Below the pieces are notes generated by a model. The model was not told where the DNA came from and did no database searches. It saw only the letters and a list, made by a program, of their open reading frames with translations. Shown in pieces: positions 9,101 to 16,193 of a stretch of 24,578 nt of DNA; within the stretch, counting starts at the first letter, position 1, and each line of letters starts with the position of its first letter. This DNA is from a virus, in IMG/VR virus record IMGVR_UViG_3300042320_000015, positions 1 to 24,578 of that record. The stretch is one strand, 5' to 3'. The position numbers and the translations under genes were made by a program.

Positions 9101-12100
9101 ACCAGAAGGCTGTAGGTCAATGGGGGTGAGGGCTTGCTGTTTGCTTTGATTGGCCACTTGAACGGCGGTTTTCAACTCATCCGCTGCGTTTCCTGCGTCA
9201 CTTAACGCTTCACGCCAAGCAATTTCAGCTAGTTGTAAATTGGCACTAGCCTGCTGTTGTGTGATGTCAGGCGATGCCCCGACAAGAGGAACGCCTCCTG
9301 CAGCCCGTTGCACAAAACCGCCGGGGCCACGGGCTAGTCCTGCGGCTAATCCACTGCGTTGAAGCCTGGCGAAATCCTCTTCCGATACCTGCTGAGGGCC
9401 TTTCGCGGCAATCGTCGCCAAGATGTCGCGTGACCTCTTGAAGGACTGCACTCTCTCTTCCGCTTCACCTAGCTTCCGTGTTATAGGCTCAGTCATGCCA
9501 GCAACGGCCATCTCGTTCAATTCATCACGTGCCTTCCTAGCCCTTGCCGCAGACTCTGCCAGCTTTTGATTTACTCTGTCAATCGAATTGGCGAGTATTT
9601 CAAAAGCAGTCCACACGGCCGCTACGACAATGCCAGCAAGAGCCGCCTTTGCAGCCGCAGACGTGGCAATAAGAACTCTGAGCTTCACAATGGTCGCTTG
9701 AGTTTGAGTGGCAAGCAGGACCAATCCTCTCACCGCTGCCACGATTCCAGCCTTCGCCATAAGCTGAAGTGCGGCAGTTACAAGCGCAACCTTCGCGGCA
9801 AAGTTGGCCAAGAATCCACCAACGGGAGTATTGATGAATCGAGCAATTTGCTCCAATGCGAACAAAATGAACCTGCCCAGCTCCGCAAATGTTGGCGCCA
9901 GGCTCATAATCACATCGCCTAGCGCCCTGCCAATTTCAGTGATCTGCTGGAACACCGTATAAATGGCTAGTGCTTGCCCGCTCAATGCGCCAGCGGGGCC
10001 AGCGTTGCCTTGCGCTGCAGCAGCGAATGCTTGCACTGCTTGCGTTGCACTTGCAACAGCCTCAGAGATCAATGGGAAAGCCTGTTGTGCAACAATGTTT
10101 ACAAGCGGCTCAAATGCCTCGTACAGCCTCAGCACGCTATTCTGCATGTCATTCAGCGCACCACGAAGAGTTTTGGCAGCACCAGCCGCACCTTGAGAAA
10201 AGTCTCGATTTAGCAGAATGCCTACATTATTAAGCACTTGCTGCATTGCCTTGCCCCTGAAAGCTCCGTCCTCCATCGCCTTGGAGAACTCAGGAATGTC
10301 CATTTGCGCTGCTTCTGCGAAAAGCGCCAATGCTCCAGGCAGCACGTCGCCCAACTGCCCACGCAGCTCTTCTGCCGTGATCTGCCCCTTGCTCGCCATC
10401 TGAGAAAGGGCGTATGTCACCCTGTCTACCTTGTCGGCACTCAAGCCGAATGTGGCAGCAGCCTTTGACACACCAGTGAACAGGTTTTGGATTTCTTCCG
10501 CGCCAAACCCTGCAGGCGCCATCGAGGCGTACATGCGGGCAAAGCCTTCCCTGATACTTGCCAATGGCACGGCAAAGCGATCCGCCAAATTGTCTAAGAA
10601 GGCAAAGGAACGGTCAGTCTCCGCAGCGGAGCCAGTGATGGCATTGAGCTGGTTGCGGATAGACTGCAGGGCGCTAGAAGCATCCAGCGCCTGACGCGGC
10701 AAGTCCATGATGAACGCCAAGCCCTTGTAAGCAGCGCCATACAGCAACACTTGTTTCGTAGCTTGCCCGAACTCTCCAGCAAGCTCCTCAATAGCACCAG
10801 CAAGCGGCACTCTTGCTTGACGAAGGTAACGGTCAGCTTCTCCTAGCGACTTGGCGAATCGACCACCAGCGAGGTAGCCAGAGGGAAGTGCGGTAGAAGG
10901 TCTTTCCCCGCCTCCTCCGTAAGGCGCAGGAGTCCGACCAACACCAGGGGGAAGTTGAGGTGGGCCGCCTCCACCAACGCCTTCTGCCATCACTGACAAG
11001 CCACGCGCCGCTGATCTTTGATACGCCTGTGCAATGCGATCTTGCACGGACATACCAGTAGCGGAAGGCAGTAATCCTGCGATCTGCCGACCACCCAACG
11101 CTGCCTGCATGGAAGTGCCAAGATCACGCACGTTTACGGAGCGCACTGCAGCATTCAACTCGGCTTTTATTGAATCGACAAAAGCATTGGCGGCTCCGCG
11201 TAGAGCTTCTTTTAGAGATGGGGAAAGAATGTCGCCAACAAGTCGCTTTTGCTCTGCGAATGACGTGCCGGGTAGTGCTGCAAAGTTTGCGCCAGGCGGC
11301 AGCGCCCTGCCAGTAGAGGATGGGCCAATGGGAGGGCGAGAGCTTGGCGGCACCTGAGCAGGCCAGTTGATCGCAGGAGGGGCAAGCCTCGCTCTTCGTT
11401 GTGCCGCAACCTGCGCCGGGTCCATGCCCAGCATGTGGAAGACGCCCCTGGCAAACGTATCCAACACTCGCTGCACGCCGCTCCTGTCTGGATTGCGCAT
11501 CACAGCCTGAGGATCAAGAAACTTCTTGATCATCTCCACCGACGCATCGGCAACAATCTTTTGAATGATGTTGCCCTTGTTTAGTTTGCTAACGCCAGAT
11601 ACATTCATCTGCTTAGCAATCTGCCTCAGTTGCTCATTCGTGAAGCCACCAGTCTCTAAGCGGGATTGAAGCTGGGAACGTCGAGCGGCTTCCGTGACGC
11701 CGCCGCCAGCCATTCGTGCCGCACCCATTGCGCTAATGGTTTGCATTCCACGCGCTACCTCGGCATCAATTTCTGCTTGCGTCTTGGCGCCGCCACGAAT
11801 TGCCGCTGATTGCAGATTGGCCTTTACGTCAATAGTGGTAGAACCAAGCTTTCTAACTACATCTGCCTTGAACTTGCTCGCGGCACTATCGGACAGTGGC
11901 TGCAGTCCCACGGGAAGCAGTATCTTGCCCCCTTGAGCCATGATGCCTCTGTAGACATCAGTGCGAATCTTGCGGGCTTCACGCTGACTGACTGCTGCCC
12001 TGCCACTAACAGGAATCTCTAGCTTTGTATCTTGCAGTGCCTCCAGCCTGTCTTTCAGTTTTTCTGCTTTCGCTATGGAAGCGTCAAGCTGAACGTCTTT

Positions 12101-12292
12101 AATTTTCAGCGTGAACGTTTTGCTGTTCAGAAAACGATCAAGAGCCTTGTATTGAGTGGCAATCAGGCGCCTGTCAAATTGCGTGCGCAGCGTAATTGGT
12201 TGCCCACCAAGCTGCGTGCCAATCGTTGAAATTTGCTGCCTGAGAAGAGCCAGGTCAAGACCAACTGATAGCCTCAGCTCAGGAGCGGCCAT
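6122..12292 (-). CDS. Tape measure protein with lysozyme-like and M15 peptidase-like domains
   Basis: A 2056-residue ruler that sets tail length and travels through the tail. The tape measure domain is at about residues 540-730 (ITGSAAETDRSFAFLDNLAD, KGQITAEELRGQLGDVLPGA). Hydrophobic helices at about 830-905 could enter the host membrane. Long charged coiled coils lie at about 1070-1190. A lysozyme/transglycosylase-like domain has E1224 in FLETRIRN and Q1243 in GAMGYFQTKGP. An M15-type metallopeptidase domain follows with H1425 and D1432 in SRHLAGTAMDIHG and H1462 in HVEF. The C-terminus has FFANGGVVNGPTLGMVGEG near 1940, common in tape measures. Both enzymatic parts would open peptidoglycan during DNA entry. 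No clear Shine-Dalgarno sequence is seen before the ATG. Confidence 0.92.
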   Translation of the reverse strand: MAAPELRLSVGLDLALLRQQISTIGTQLGGQPITLRTQFDRRLIATQYKALDRFLNSKTFTLKIKDVQLDASIAKAEKLKDRLEALQDTKLEIPVSGRAAVSQREARKIRTDVYRGIMAQGGKILLPVGLQPLSDSAASKFKADVVRKLGSTTIDVKANLQSAAIRGGAKTQAEIDAEVARGMQTISAMGAARMAGGGVTEAARRSQLQSRLETGGFTNEQLRQIAKQMNVSGVSKLNKGNIIQKIVADASVEMIKKFLDPQAVMRNPDRSGVQRVLDTFARGVFHMLGMDPAQVAAQRRARLAPPAINWPAQVPPSSRPPIGPSSTGRALPPGANFAALPGTSFAEQKRLVGDILSPSLKEALRGAANAFVDSIKAELNAAVRSVNVRDLGTSMQAALGGRQIAGLLPSATGMSVQDRIAQAYQRSAARGLSVMAEGVGGGGPPQLPPGVGRTPAPYGGGGERPSTALPSGYLAGGRFAKSLGEADRYLRQARVPLAGAIEELAGEFGQATKQVLLYGAAYKGLAFIMDLPRQALDASSALQSIRNQLNAITGSAAETDRSFAFLDNLADRFAVPLASIREGFARMYASMAPAGFGAEEIQNLFTGVSKAAATFGLSADKVDRVTYALSQMASKGQITAEELRGQLGDVLPGALALFAEAAQMDIPEFSKAMEDGAFRGKAMQQVLNNVGILLNRDFSQGAAGAAKTLRGALNDMQNSVLRLYEAFEPLVNIVAQQAFPLISEAVASATQAVQAFAAAAQGNAGPAGALSGQALAIYTVFQQITEIGRALGDVIMSLAPTFAELGRFILFALEQIARFINTPVGGFLANFAAKVALVTAALQLMAKAGIVAAVRGLVLLATQTQATIVKLRVLIATSAAAKAALAGIVVAAVWTAFEILANSIDRVNQKLAESAARARKARDELNEMAVAGMTEPITRKLGEAEERVQSFKRSRDILATIAAKGPQQVSEEDFARLQRSGLAAGLARGPGGFVQRAAGGVPLVGASPDITQQQASANLQLAEIAWREALSDAGNAADELKTAVQVANQSKQQALTPIDLQPSGDPDKAARKAEEDRAKLAAEQQRLAEQYARQQGQLITATAEFQNDKDKLRYEQMRELAEQSFELEKSLMDAKFDYEMAGMNEIHAKNKRNEKELLEIQMRSTRRLSEATARVTEAGMKINAAKALRAASQQAAALLPAEGAAAMGGQGNVQNYLRRLAFLETRIRNVPNAEGSGAMGYFQTKGPFHQEALAASGGKNSRSANYSESAAAVEGWIKRHRPRAYEAIVAGRFDDADAILSQGTWPSLPGGSQAQPPEIQRQARQFLTPPAAPVLPSVTGAAPPASVATLGVAVPVIHPETGSGYTVPGVKDAQGRPVVFSREAAEAFAAMITASGGQVRGSDIASSQRSARKNAAVGGATGSRHLAGTAMDIHGRSLEWIKRHGAQYGWNIHDYPGSHGGHVEFSGMKRPASGARQSIARAEQGAEFSVELAEMERANVLAIELGKVVNGARVDLEQTRALLAQQVGEIFPVEQLRLDAQLLKERNALLLQGAPEEYIQAREQITRADIAGTLQAETYRQKITELEVQEKTLAEQVKKGGEMQALYEAELKGVQDRIALHTKALESVTTQQAAYNAEVLEASLLALKNADAMKAMEEAAALVNDAVDGVLSSYKGLFVDIMSGGDIKEAAKRMQESLSKQVFTMFIDFSMKPVEKFFKDQLLNVFGLPNEEEQRAETIAAMERQIAALDRNTAALQGTPAGASGQAFGGNASLPSPLMGDVLNAPAFEMSGKAMQEASEQAWQFPDSLGGMGQAMEQFNANTSAVTSSLVEEARKGATATTTWQQNLGKTVSAVGIAASSIVGITAGISQIKEGGVSGVLGGIGSIAMSLGSALGGFSALGGLGGLFGGGGGAAAMSGGSGIPWNFNTGLKFFANGGVVNGPTLGMVGEGRYNEAIVPLPDGRSIPVKMNDQSASLREAMNTMSPIQAMAPILSMKFESTNIGGVEYVSRDQLEAAMASTRRQAAKDGALRGMNMTLDKIQQSPATRSRIGMRGR

Positions 12293-12330
12293 ATCGTAGC
12301 AACATGCCTATTATCACTTAGCTTAACGAA

Positions 12331-12798
12331 CTATTCTGCATTCTCACGCGAGGATGCAGTCTTGATCTCTTCTGCCAACATGCCAATCAACCTTCCATCC
12401 ATCCGTCGAGTTTTGAGCAGTTGACGCAAAATACGCAGGCTCTCTTCCGTCACGCCCGTATCCTTCTGCATCTTGCGCGTATCAAACGGCAGGAAGTCAG
12501 CAGGGCTCACTCTTGCCTTCTTGCCACCCAGCGCACCAACCACCACTGCGCCAAGTTTGGCAGTAGCAATGTTGTCAATGTTATGGCGATTCACGTCATG
12601 GCGCTCAATCCACTTCAGCGCCTTCACTACGTCCTTGGTTCTTTGCAGGCCAAAGTTACGCGCTGACCAACGATCATCCCGATATTCCGATGCGGAAAGT
12701 CGGAAATAAATGTCGTCCCAGCGCGTAAGGTTCTTTAGCGTGCGTCTAGCTTGTTTTTCTAAACGTTCGACGGGGCTTAAGCCTTCGTCGTCTTCGCT
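12331..12798 (-). CDS. gpT-like frame, expressed as frameshift fusion
   Basis: Second chaperone frame, with no good start of its own at its beginning. Read after a -1 slip at 12798-12804 it adds 155 residues to the first 169 residues of the gpG-like protein, giving a 324-residue G-T fusion. The joined part begins SEDDEGLSPVERLEKQARRT and continues through DDIYFRLSASEYRDDRW, VVKALKWIERHDV and VTEESLRILRQLL. In lambda-like phages the T part binds the tape measure or tube subunits and the fusion is made at a few percent. A GTG at 12627 (preceded by AAGGA at short distance) could start only the last 98 residues, but the conserved-looking open sequence before it argues for the fusion. Confidence 0.75.
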   Translation of the reverse strand, partial: SEDDEGLSPVERLEKQARRTLKNLTRWDDIYFRLSASEYRDDRWSARNFGLQRTKDVVKALKWIERHDVNRHNIDNIATAKLGAVVVGALGGKKARVSPADFLPFDTRKMQKDTGVTEESLRILRQLLKTRRMDGRLIGMLAEEIKTASSRENAE

Positions 12799-13304
12799 TT
12801 TTTTGCTGCTCCAGCCTCCGCGAGTTCAGCTTGCTGCTCGTCAGCAATAAACTCAAGCGTGGCAGCAATCAGCTTGCGCCCCATTGCCTTTGTGTCGTCC
12901 AGCGACCAGTCTTCAGTGCGCTGCCACTCGCCGTCCATCATCGCCTCACCACGGCACCGCATGAAAGTGGTGACAATGCGAGCATTGCTCACTTCCACGC
13001 TGCCCACACTGTTCAGCATCCCCAGCGTCTCTTCCGTGAAGTCGCTGAGCAAATCCATCTCTCCCATGCTTGCACCGCCCTGCAGCATGTCAAAGGCTTC
13101 CTCAAGGCTCACGCCTTTACTGGCGGAAATCTTCTTAGCCAGTTGCACAGCGCGGATGGTGGCCTGTGACTGAGCACGGCTTGCTTCCTCTTGTTCAATG
13201 GATTCGGCAACAAGCCAGCCGCCATACTTGCGCAGCCGCAACCCAGGCAGCAGCTCAAAGTATTCAGGCTCTTCCCCTTGAAGCAGGAAACTATACTTGC
13301 TCAT
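12777..13304 (-). CDS. Tail assembly chaperone (gpG-like)
   Basis: A 175-residue soluble protein just before the tape measure gene, the place of lambda gpG. The N-terminus is beta-like (YSFLLQGEEPEYFELLPGLR), followed by helices with SRAQSQATIRAVQLAKKISA and DLLSDFTEETLGMLNSVGSV. It ends in the Ala/Lys-rich tail GAAKKAKTTKA. Such proteins coat and keep soluble the long tape measure and recruit tube subunits, and are absent from the virion. Its last codons contain an A7 slippery run through which a longer fusion is made (separate entries). Confidence 0.75.
   Translation of the reverse strand: MSKYSFLLQGEEPEYFELLPGLRLRKYGGWLVAESIEQEEASRAQSQATIRAVQLAKKISASKGVSLEEAFDMLQGGASMGEMDLLSDFTEETLGMLNSVGSVEVSNARIVTTFMRCRGEAMMDGEWQRTEDWSLDDTKAMGRKLIAATLEFIADEQQAELAEAGAAKKAKTTKA
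12798..12804 (-). promoter_or_regulatory. Slippery heptamer A AAA AAA for -1 frameshift
   Basis: Seven A residues read as GCA AAA AAA GCG in the chaperone frame, so the heptamer is in the exact X XXY YYZ phase. A one-base slip backward moves translation into a frame that is open for 155 codons. The zero-frame stop TAA lies at 12779-12777, 18 bases downstream. Confidence 0.8.
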
Positions 13305-13530
13305 GACTGAGGATGTTCAGGGTAACGTTGAAAGCCTTGACGCGCTCACTAGAGGAACGACATTCAGGAGGCACTTCCACCAAGAAACGGTGGCTGTCAT
13401 TGCAGATTGTAGCTGTGTCGCCATGAAAGGAAACAAGACAGAGAATACCCGCTTCTAAGCTTGCCGCCTCTTGAGTGCAGTTAATGGCATGAACCCTGCC
13501 ATCTTCGCTGGCCAAGTAATCAACGTGCAT
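13291..13530 (-). CDS. Small protein of unknown function
   Basis: A 79-residue protein, not recognised. It fills the space between the gp10-like gene (11-base overlap) and the first tail chaperone frame (14-base overlap), so translation is likely coupled at both ends. It appears to be beta-rich with three cysteines (INCTQEA, GILCLVSFHG, ATICNDS). Its existence is supported by the tight packing rather than by similarity. Confidence 0.55.
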   Translation of the reverse strand: MHVDYLASEDGRVHAINCTQEAASLEAGILCLVSFHGDTATICNDSHRFLVEVPPECRSSSERVKAFNVTLNILSHEQV

Positions 13531-13981
13531 TGATCTTGTCTAGCTCGTCCTGTACGCGCAATTGTAGAGCCTTGCCAGGCGCCTTTCTGAAGAACGACGA
13601 TGGGATGGAGATGTCATCAGTGAATGGCCTTCCTGGCATCTTCCTTGTGCCTTCATGCACATACCAAGCGTATTCTTCACCACTGCTGTTCGTTGCGTCC
13701 CAGTGCCAATTAGCCTCAGCTCCGGCAGTTGTACGATTGAGCTTAAAGCTCTTTACGCCACTTTCGTACAGGTCGCCAAGGTCGTAAATGTCTCGCGGAC
13801 TACCGACCACTTCGCCATTTTTTCGCCTCGTCTCTCCATCCCATTCCCATTGTTCCATGTCGCGGAACTGATCATCCCAGTGGGCATCGTTAATATCCTC
13901 TTCGGCCCACTTCTCAAAAGCATCAAGCAATGCCTTCTCAATTTGCTTCGCGCTAATGATCCTCGCGGAAATGATTGCCAT
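13520..13981 (-). CDS. HK97 gp10-like head-tail joining protein
   Basis: A 153-residue protein with the hallmark YAWYVHEGTRKMPGRPF at residues 104-120, typical of the HK97 gp10/neck protein family that helps join tail to head. An N-terminal helix (AKQIEKALLDAFEKWAEEDI) and a PRDIYDLGDLYESG block precede it, as in the family. It overlaps the previous gene by one base and the next by 11 bases. The many Trp residues in the middle are notable. Confident as to family, less so as to exact role. Confidence 0.75.
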   Translation of the reverse strand: MAIISARIISAKQIEKALLDAFEKWAEEDINDAHWDDQFRDMEQWEWDGETRRKNGEVVGSPRDIYDLGDLYESGVKSFKLNRTTAGAEANWHWDATNSSGEEYAWYVHEGTRKMPGRPFTDDISIPSSFFRKAPGKALQLRVQDELDKINAR

Positions 13982-14385
13982 TATCGAATGATGGTGCGAA
14001 CTTCTCTGTCGGGAATGATGATGCGGCAGCGCTCATAAGCCACGTCGTTTCCAGGTAGGTAGCGGAAAGTCGCATCAGGAAAACGTCTCGTCATTCTCTC
14101 CATTGCCTCCGCAATCTGTCTTCCATCAGGATTGTATTGCACTAGCACTACTTCCCATTGCTTCAACAGATCGACAATGCCCACGCCTGCCGTTGGTAAC
14201 AGTTCGGGATACTGGCGCATTGTCACTTCCAGCCCATCGGCTTTCCATTCAGGCGGCACGCCTTTCTGTCCCACCACATACACAGCAGGAATAGTCTTAC
14301 CATCAGGCAGCGTATAACTACCAATCAGGTCGGGCTGCATCGTCAGCAGCGTGGTAATAATGTCGCGGAGTTGAGCGATGTTCAC
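13981..14385 (-). CDS. Putative tail terminator/minor tail protein
   Basis: A 134-residue alpha/beta protein with a helix at the start (IAQLRDIITTLLTMQPDLIG), then PAVYVVGQKGVPPEW, a strand block WEVVLVQYNPDG, a helix RQIAEAMERMTRRFPD and a final strand with CRIIIP. This resembles tail terminator/completion proteins (lambda gpU fold, about 130 residues). Its GTG start directly follows the terminator hairpin, whose 3' arm supplies the Shine-Dalgarno sequence, so expression is probably low. The stop overlaps the start of the gp10-like gene by one base. Confidence 0.55.
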   Translation of the reverse strand: MNIAQLRDIITTLLTMQPDLIGSYTLPDGKTIPAVYVVGQKGVPPEWKADGLEVTMRQYPELLPTAGVGIVDLLKQWEVVLVQYNPDGRQIAEAMERMTRRFPDATFRYLPGNDVAYERCRIIIPDREVRTIIR

Positions 14386-14388
14386 AAT

Positions 14389-14414
14389 AAAAAGCCTCCC
14401 CGTAAGGAGAGGCT
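14389..14414 (-). terminator. Intrinsic terminator overlapping next gene's ribosome binding site
   Basis: Minus strand: a 9-base-pair stem (14414-14406 with 14401-14393, one T-G pair) around a TTAC loop, followed by a T tract. It lies 22 bases after the stop of the tube candidate. The 3' arm holds GGGGAGG, which sits about 9 bases before the GTG start at 14385 and is the only Shine-Dalgarno candidate for that gene. Confidence 0.75.
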
Positions 14415-14436
14415 AACAGAGCTATGGGACAGAAGG

Positions 14437-15015
14437 TCAGTTGGGGGCAACAGGAATGATGCTGCCAGAGCTGGTGGCACTCTGATGGATGCCAATGCGG
14501 CTGCGGCTAACGAGATCAAAGGTGACTTCCACAAGATTGTCAGCAGGGTAGTTCTCGTTGTAGTTCATCACGGCAGCGCAGAAAGCCACACGGTCGTAAT
14601 AGAAAGTGGTGCCACTCACGCCAAGCTGCTTGTTGATTTCGACATACACCTCATGGGTTTTGTCGTAGCGTGAAGCGCTGATCACTTGGAACGCTTCATC
14701 AAAGCTGTTGGGCAGGAACACCGTGCCATCAACGTCCTTCTGAAAGTAGGAGGTAATAGAGGCAGTGGCTTGACTGGTGACGATCACGCTGTCAGCGAAA
14801 CCGCCGCCGCCAAGCAGGTAAAACTCTTGGTTGCCATCGTTAAAGGCCACAGAAGCCGTGGTGGCAGCCTGCAGGGTGAAGAGGGTGGGAGCCCCGCTCA
14901 CGGTGAACGTAGCGCCGCTCTGCGTGATCACAGGACGACCAGAGGCCAGGGGAATAGCGCCAACACGTACAATAACGTCTTGGCTCTTAACCAATTCAGT
15001 GGGGTGGTAGAGCAT
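14437..15015 (-). CDS. Putative major tail tube protein
   Basis: A 192-residue beta-rich protein with ATASITSYFQKDVDGTVFLP, then HEVYVEINKQLG, YYDRVAFCAAV and LVEVTFDLVSRSRIG. The length, the composition and the C-terminal run of strands fit a tail tube subunit. A GAGG Shine-Dalgarno sequence with good spacing precedes the ATG, and the gene is followed by an intrinsic terminator, as is common after an abundant tail protein. Its place before the tail-completion genes is a little early for a tube gene, and two other tube-like proteins exist at the left end, so assignment is tentative. An alternative is a connector-associated structural protein. Confidence 0.5.
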   Translation of the reverse strand: MLYHPTELVKSQDVIVRVGAIPLASGRPVITQSGATFTVSGAPTLFTLQAATTASVAFNDGNQEFYLLGGGGFADSVIVTSQATASITSYFQKDVDGTVFLPNSFDEAFQVISASRYDKTHEVYVEINKQLGVSGTTFYYDRVAFCAAVMNYNENYPADNLVEVTFDLVSRSRIGIHQSATSSGSIIPVAPN

Positions 15016-15052
15016 TTGAAAATCCTCAATAGAAAGAGAAAGTGGTTAAGCG

Positions 15053-15442
15053 TCAGACGTTCTGTACGCTTCCTTTGCCAACCAGTCTAAAAATGCCCCT
15101 GATTGGCGTACCCAAGAACTGCCAGTAGTGTTCGGCAATGTGTTCATTGGGCAATAGCTCAAACCGTCCTTCCCTTCCATTGATCGTTGCAGCAGCCGAA
15201 CTCCCAGGAGTGATGCCAGACAATGCCAGAGGCCCTGTCAGCCTGCCTTCCATGTACACTGCCGTATTGTCAGCGCCTAGAAGGTAGTCATACCGTGGAT
15301 TGTTCTTTTGCTTGAGACTGGCATAGTACGTGACGCCTGATGACAGACCAACGTAGTTGCCAGTTTCTTCGTCCAGAGCATAGCCCGAAGCCACTTGCCA
15401 AACCAGGGTGGCATTAGCGAGTGGCGACAGACCGTTGATCAT
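15053..15442 (-). CDS. Putative head-tail stopper/connector
   Basis: A 129-residue, mostly beta protein with SGVTYYASLKQKNNPRYDYL and a Gly-rich middle. Coupled to the adaptor gene by overlap and followed by the tube candidate, so it occupies the place of a head closure (stopper) protein. Small beta-barrel stoppers of about 110-130 residues are usual here. I do not recognise the family from sequence alone. Confidence 0.5.
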   Translation of the reverse strand: MINGLSPLANATLVWQVASGYALDEETGNYVGLSSGVTYYASLKQKNNPRYDYLLGADNTAVYMEGRLTGPLALSGITPGSSAAATINGREGRFELLPNEHIAEHYWQFLGTPIRGIFRLVGKGSVQNV

Positions 15443-15753
15443 GCGACGAAGCCAATAGAAGTGGAACCAGCGACGGTTTCAAGCATTCGTTTGAACTCTT
15501 GGCCATATTGCGTGGCCTCAAGCCCTTTGCCATAAACCTTGCCTTCAGTGGCACCAATTTGGATGCCCATTTGCGCAAGTTGAATGGCAATAATGTGAGC
15601 CGCAAGGTGCTTGATGGCGCGGTCGGTTTGACTGCCAAAAATGTCCTCGCTTACATCCGCCGATGCTTCAGTAATGGCTCCATTAACGATCCCCGATGGA
15701 TGGGGTTCAAACTCAGGAAACCGCTCCAAAAAGCCAGATGCAGTGACGGCCAT
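15439..15753 (-). CDS. Head-tail adaptor (DUF4054-like)
   Basis: A 104-residue protein matching the DUF4054 pattern. It starts MAVTASGFLERFPEFEPHPS, continues with a helix NGAITEASADVSEDIFG and then RAIKHLAAHIIAIQLAQMG. This family forms the connector ring below the portal (gp15/gp6-like adaptor) in many siphophages. The stop lies within the start region of the next gene (4-base overlap), so the two are coupled. Identification by eye, quite confident because the N-terminal motif is distinctive. Confidence 0.75.
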   Translation of the reverse strand: MAVTASGFLERFPEFEPHPSGIVNGAITEASADVSEDIFGSQTDRAIKHLAAHIIAIQLAQMGIQIGATEGKVYGKGLEATQYGQEFKRMLETVAGSTSIGFVA

Positions 15754-15755
15754 GG

Positions 15756-16142
15756 TTATGCCTTCCCTGTTTTAATGGCTTCGATGCGGCGGGCGATGGC
15801 GTTGCGGATGCGGATGCGGCCTTCAATCTTCTTCCAGTCAAGAAGTTGCTCTTCGTCGTGCATAATCTCGATCATGCTGAGAGCATCGCGCTGTGCAAGC
15901 TGAGACAGGGTTTCCACGCTTTGCGGAATGTCTTGCACAGTAGGCATGTCCTTCATCTCTTCAATGGCACCAATGGCCATCAAGCGCTTCACTTGTCGGT
16001 TTTGACGAGCCTCTGCCCATTTGGACTCAGGCACGTCTGCATTGACGCCAGGAGTGAGCTGAATAATCCCGGCATTGGTGATCACGCCAAAGCCCCCTTC
16101 ACGCGGCGGATTTTCCAGTTCAGGGCGATAAGCAATAAGCAT
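15756..16142 (-). CDS. Head-region protein of unknown function
   Basis: A 128-residue protein I do not recognise. The N-terminal part is probably beta (GGFGVITNAGIIQLTPGVNA), followed by a charged helical section (ESKWAEARQNRQVKRLMAIG) and a C-terminal helix rich in Arg and Ile. It lies between the major capsid gene and a DUF4054-type adaptor gene. No terminator is visible in the 51-base gap after the capsid gene, so it is probably co-transcribed. A head-completion or capsid-vertex role is a guess from position. Confidence 0.6.
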   Translation of the reverse strand: MLIAYRPELENPPREGGFGVITNAGIIQLTPGVNADVPESKWAEARQNRQVKRLMAIGAIEEMKDMPTVQDIPQSVETLSQLAQRDALSMIEIMHDEEQLLDWKKIEGRIRIRNAIARRIEAIKTGKA

Positions 16143-16193
16143 TGGTTCAACTAGGAACTGCCGCCAAGCCTAACGCCCTAAACTTTCTCATCC

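Noticed and set aside
12293-12330. Short gap before the tape measure gene as a promoter or terminator
   Set aside because: No stem with T tract and no convincing promoter boxes in 38 bases.
12331-12627. Independent 98-residue gene starting at GTG 12627
   Set aside because: The frame is open far upstream to the slippery site with plausible protein sequence, so this is better read as the end of a frameshift fusion; internal initiation cannot be fully excluded.
16143-16193. Possible terminator after the major capsid gene
   Set aside because: The 51-base gap shows no stable stem followed by a T tract on the minus strand.
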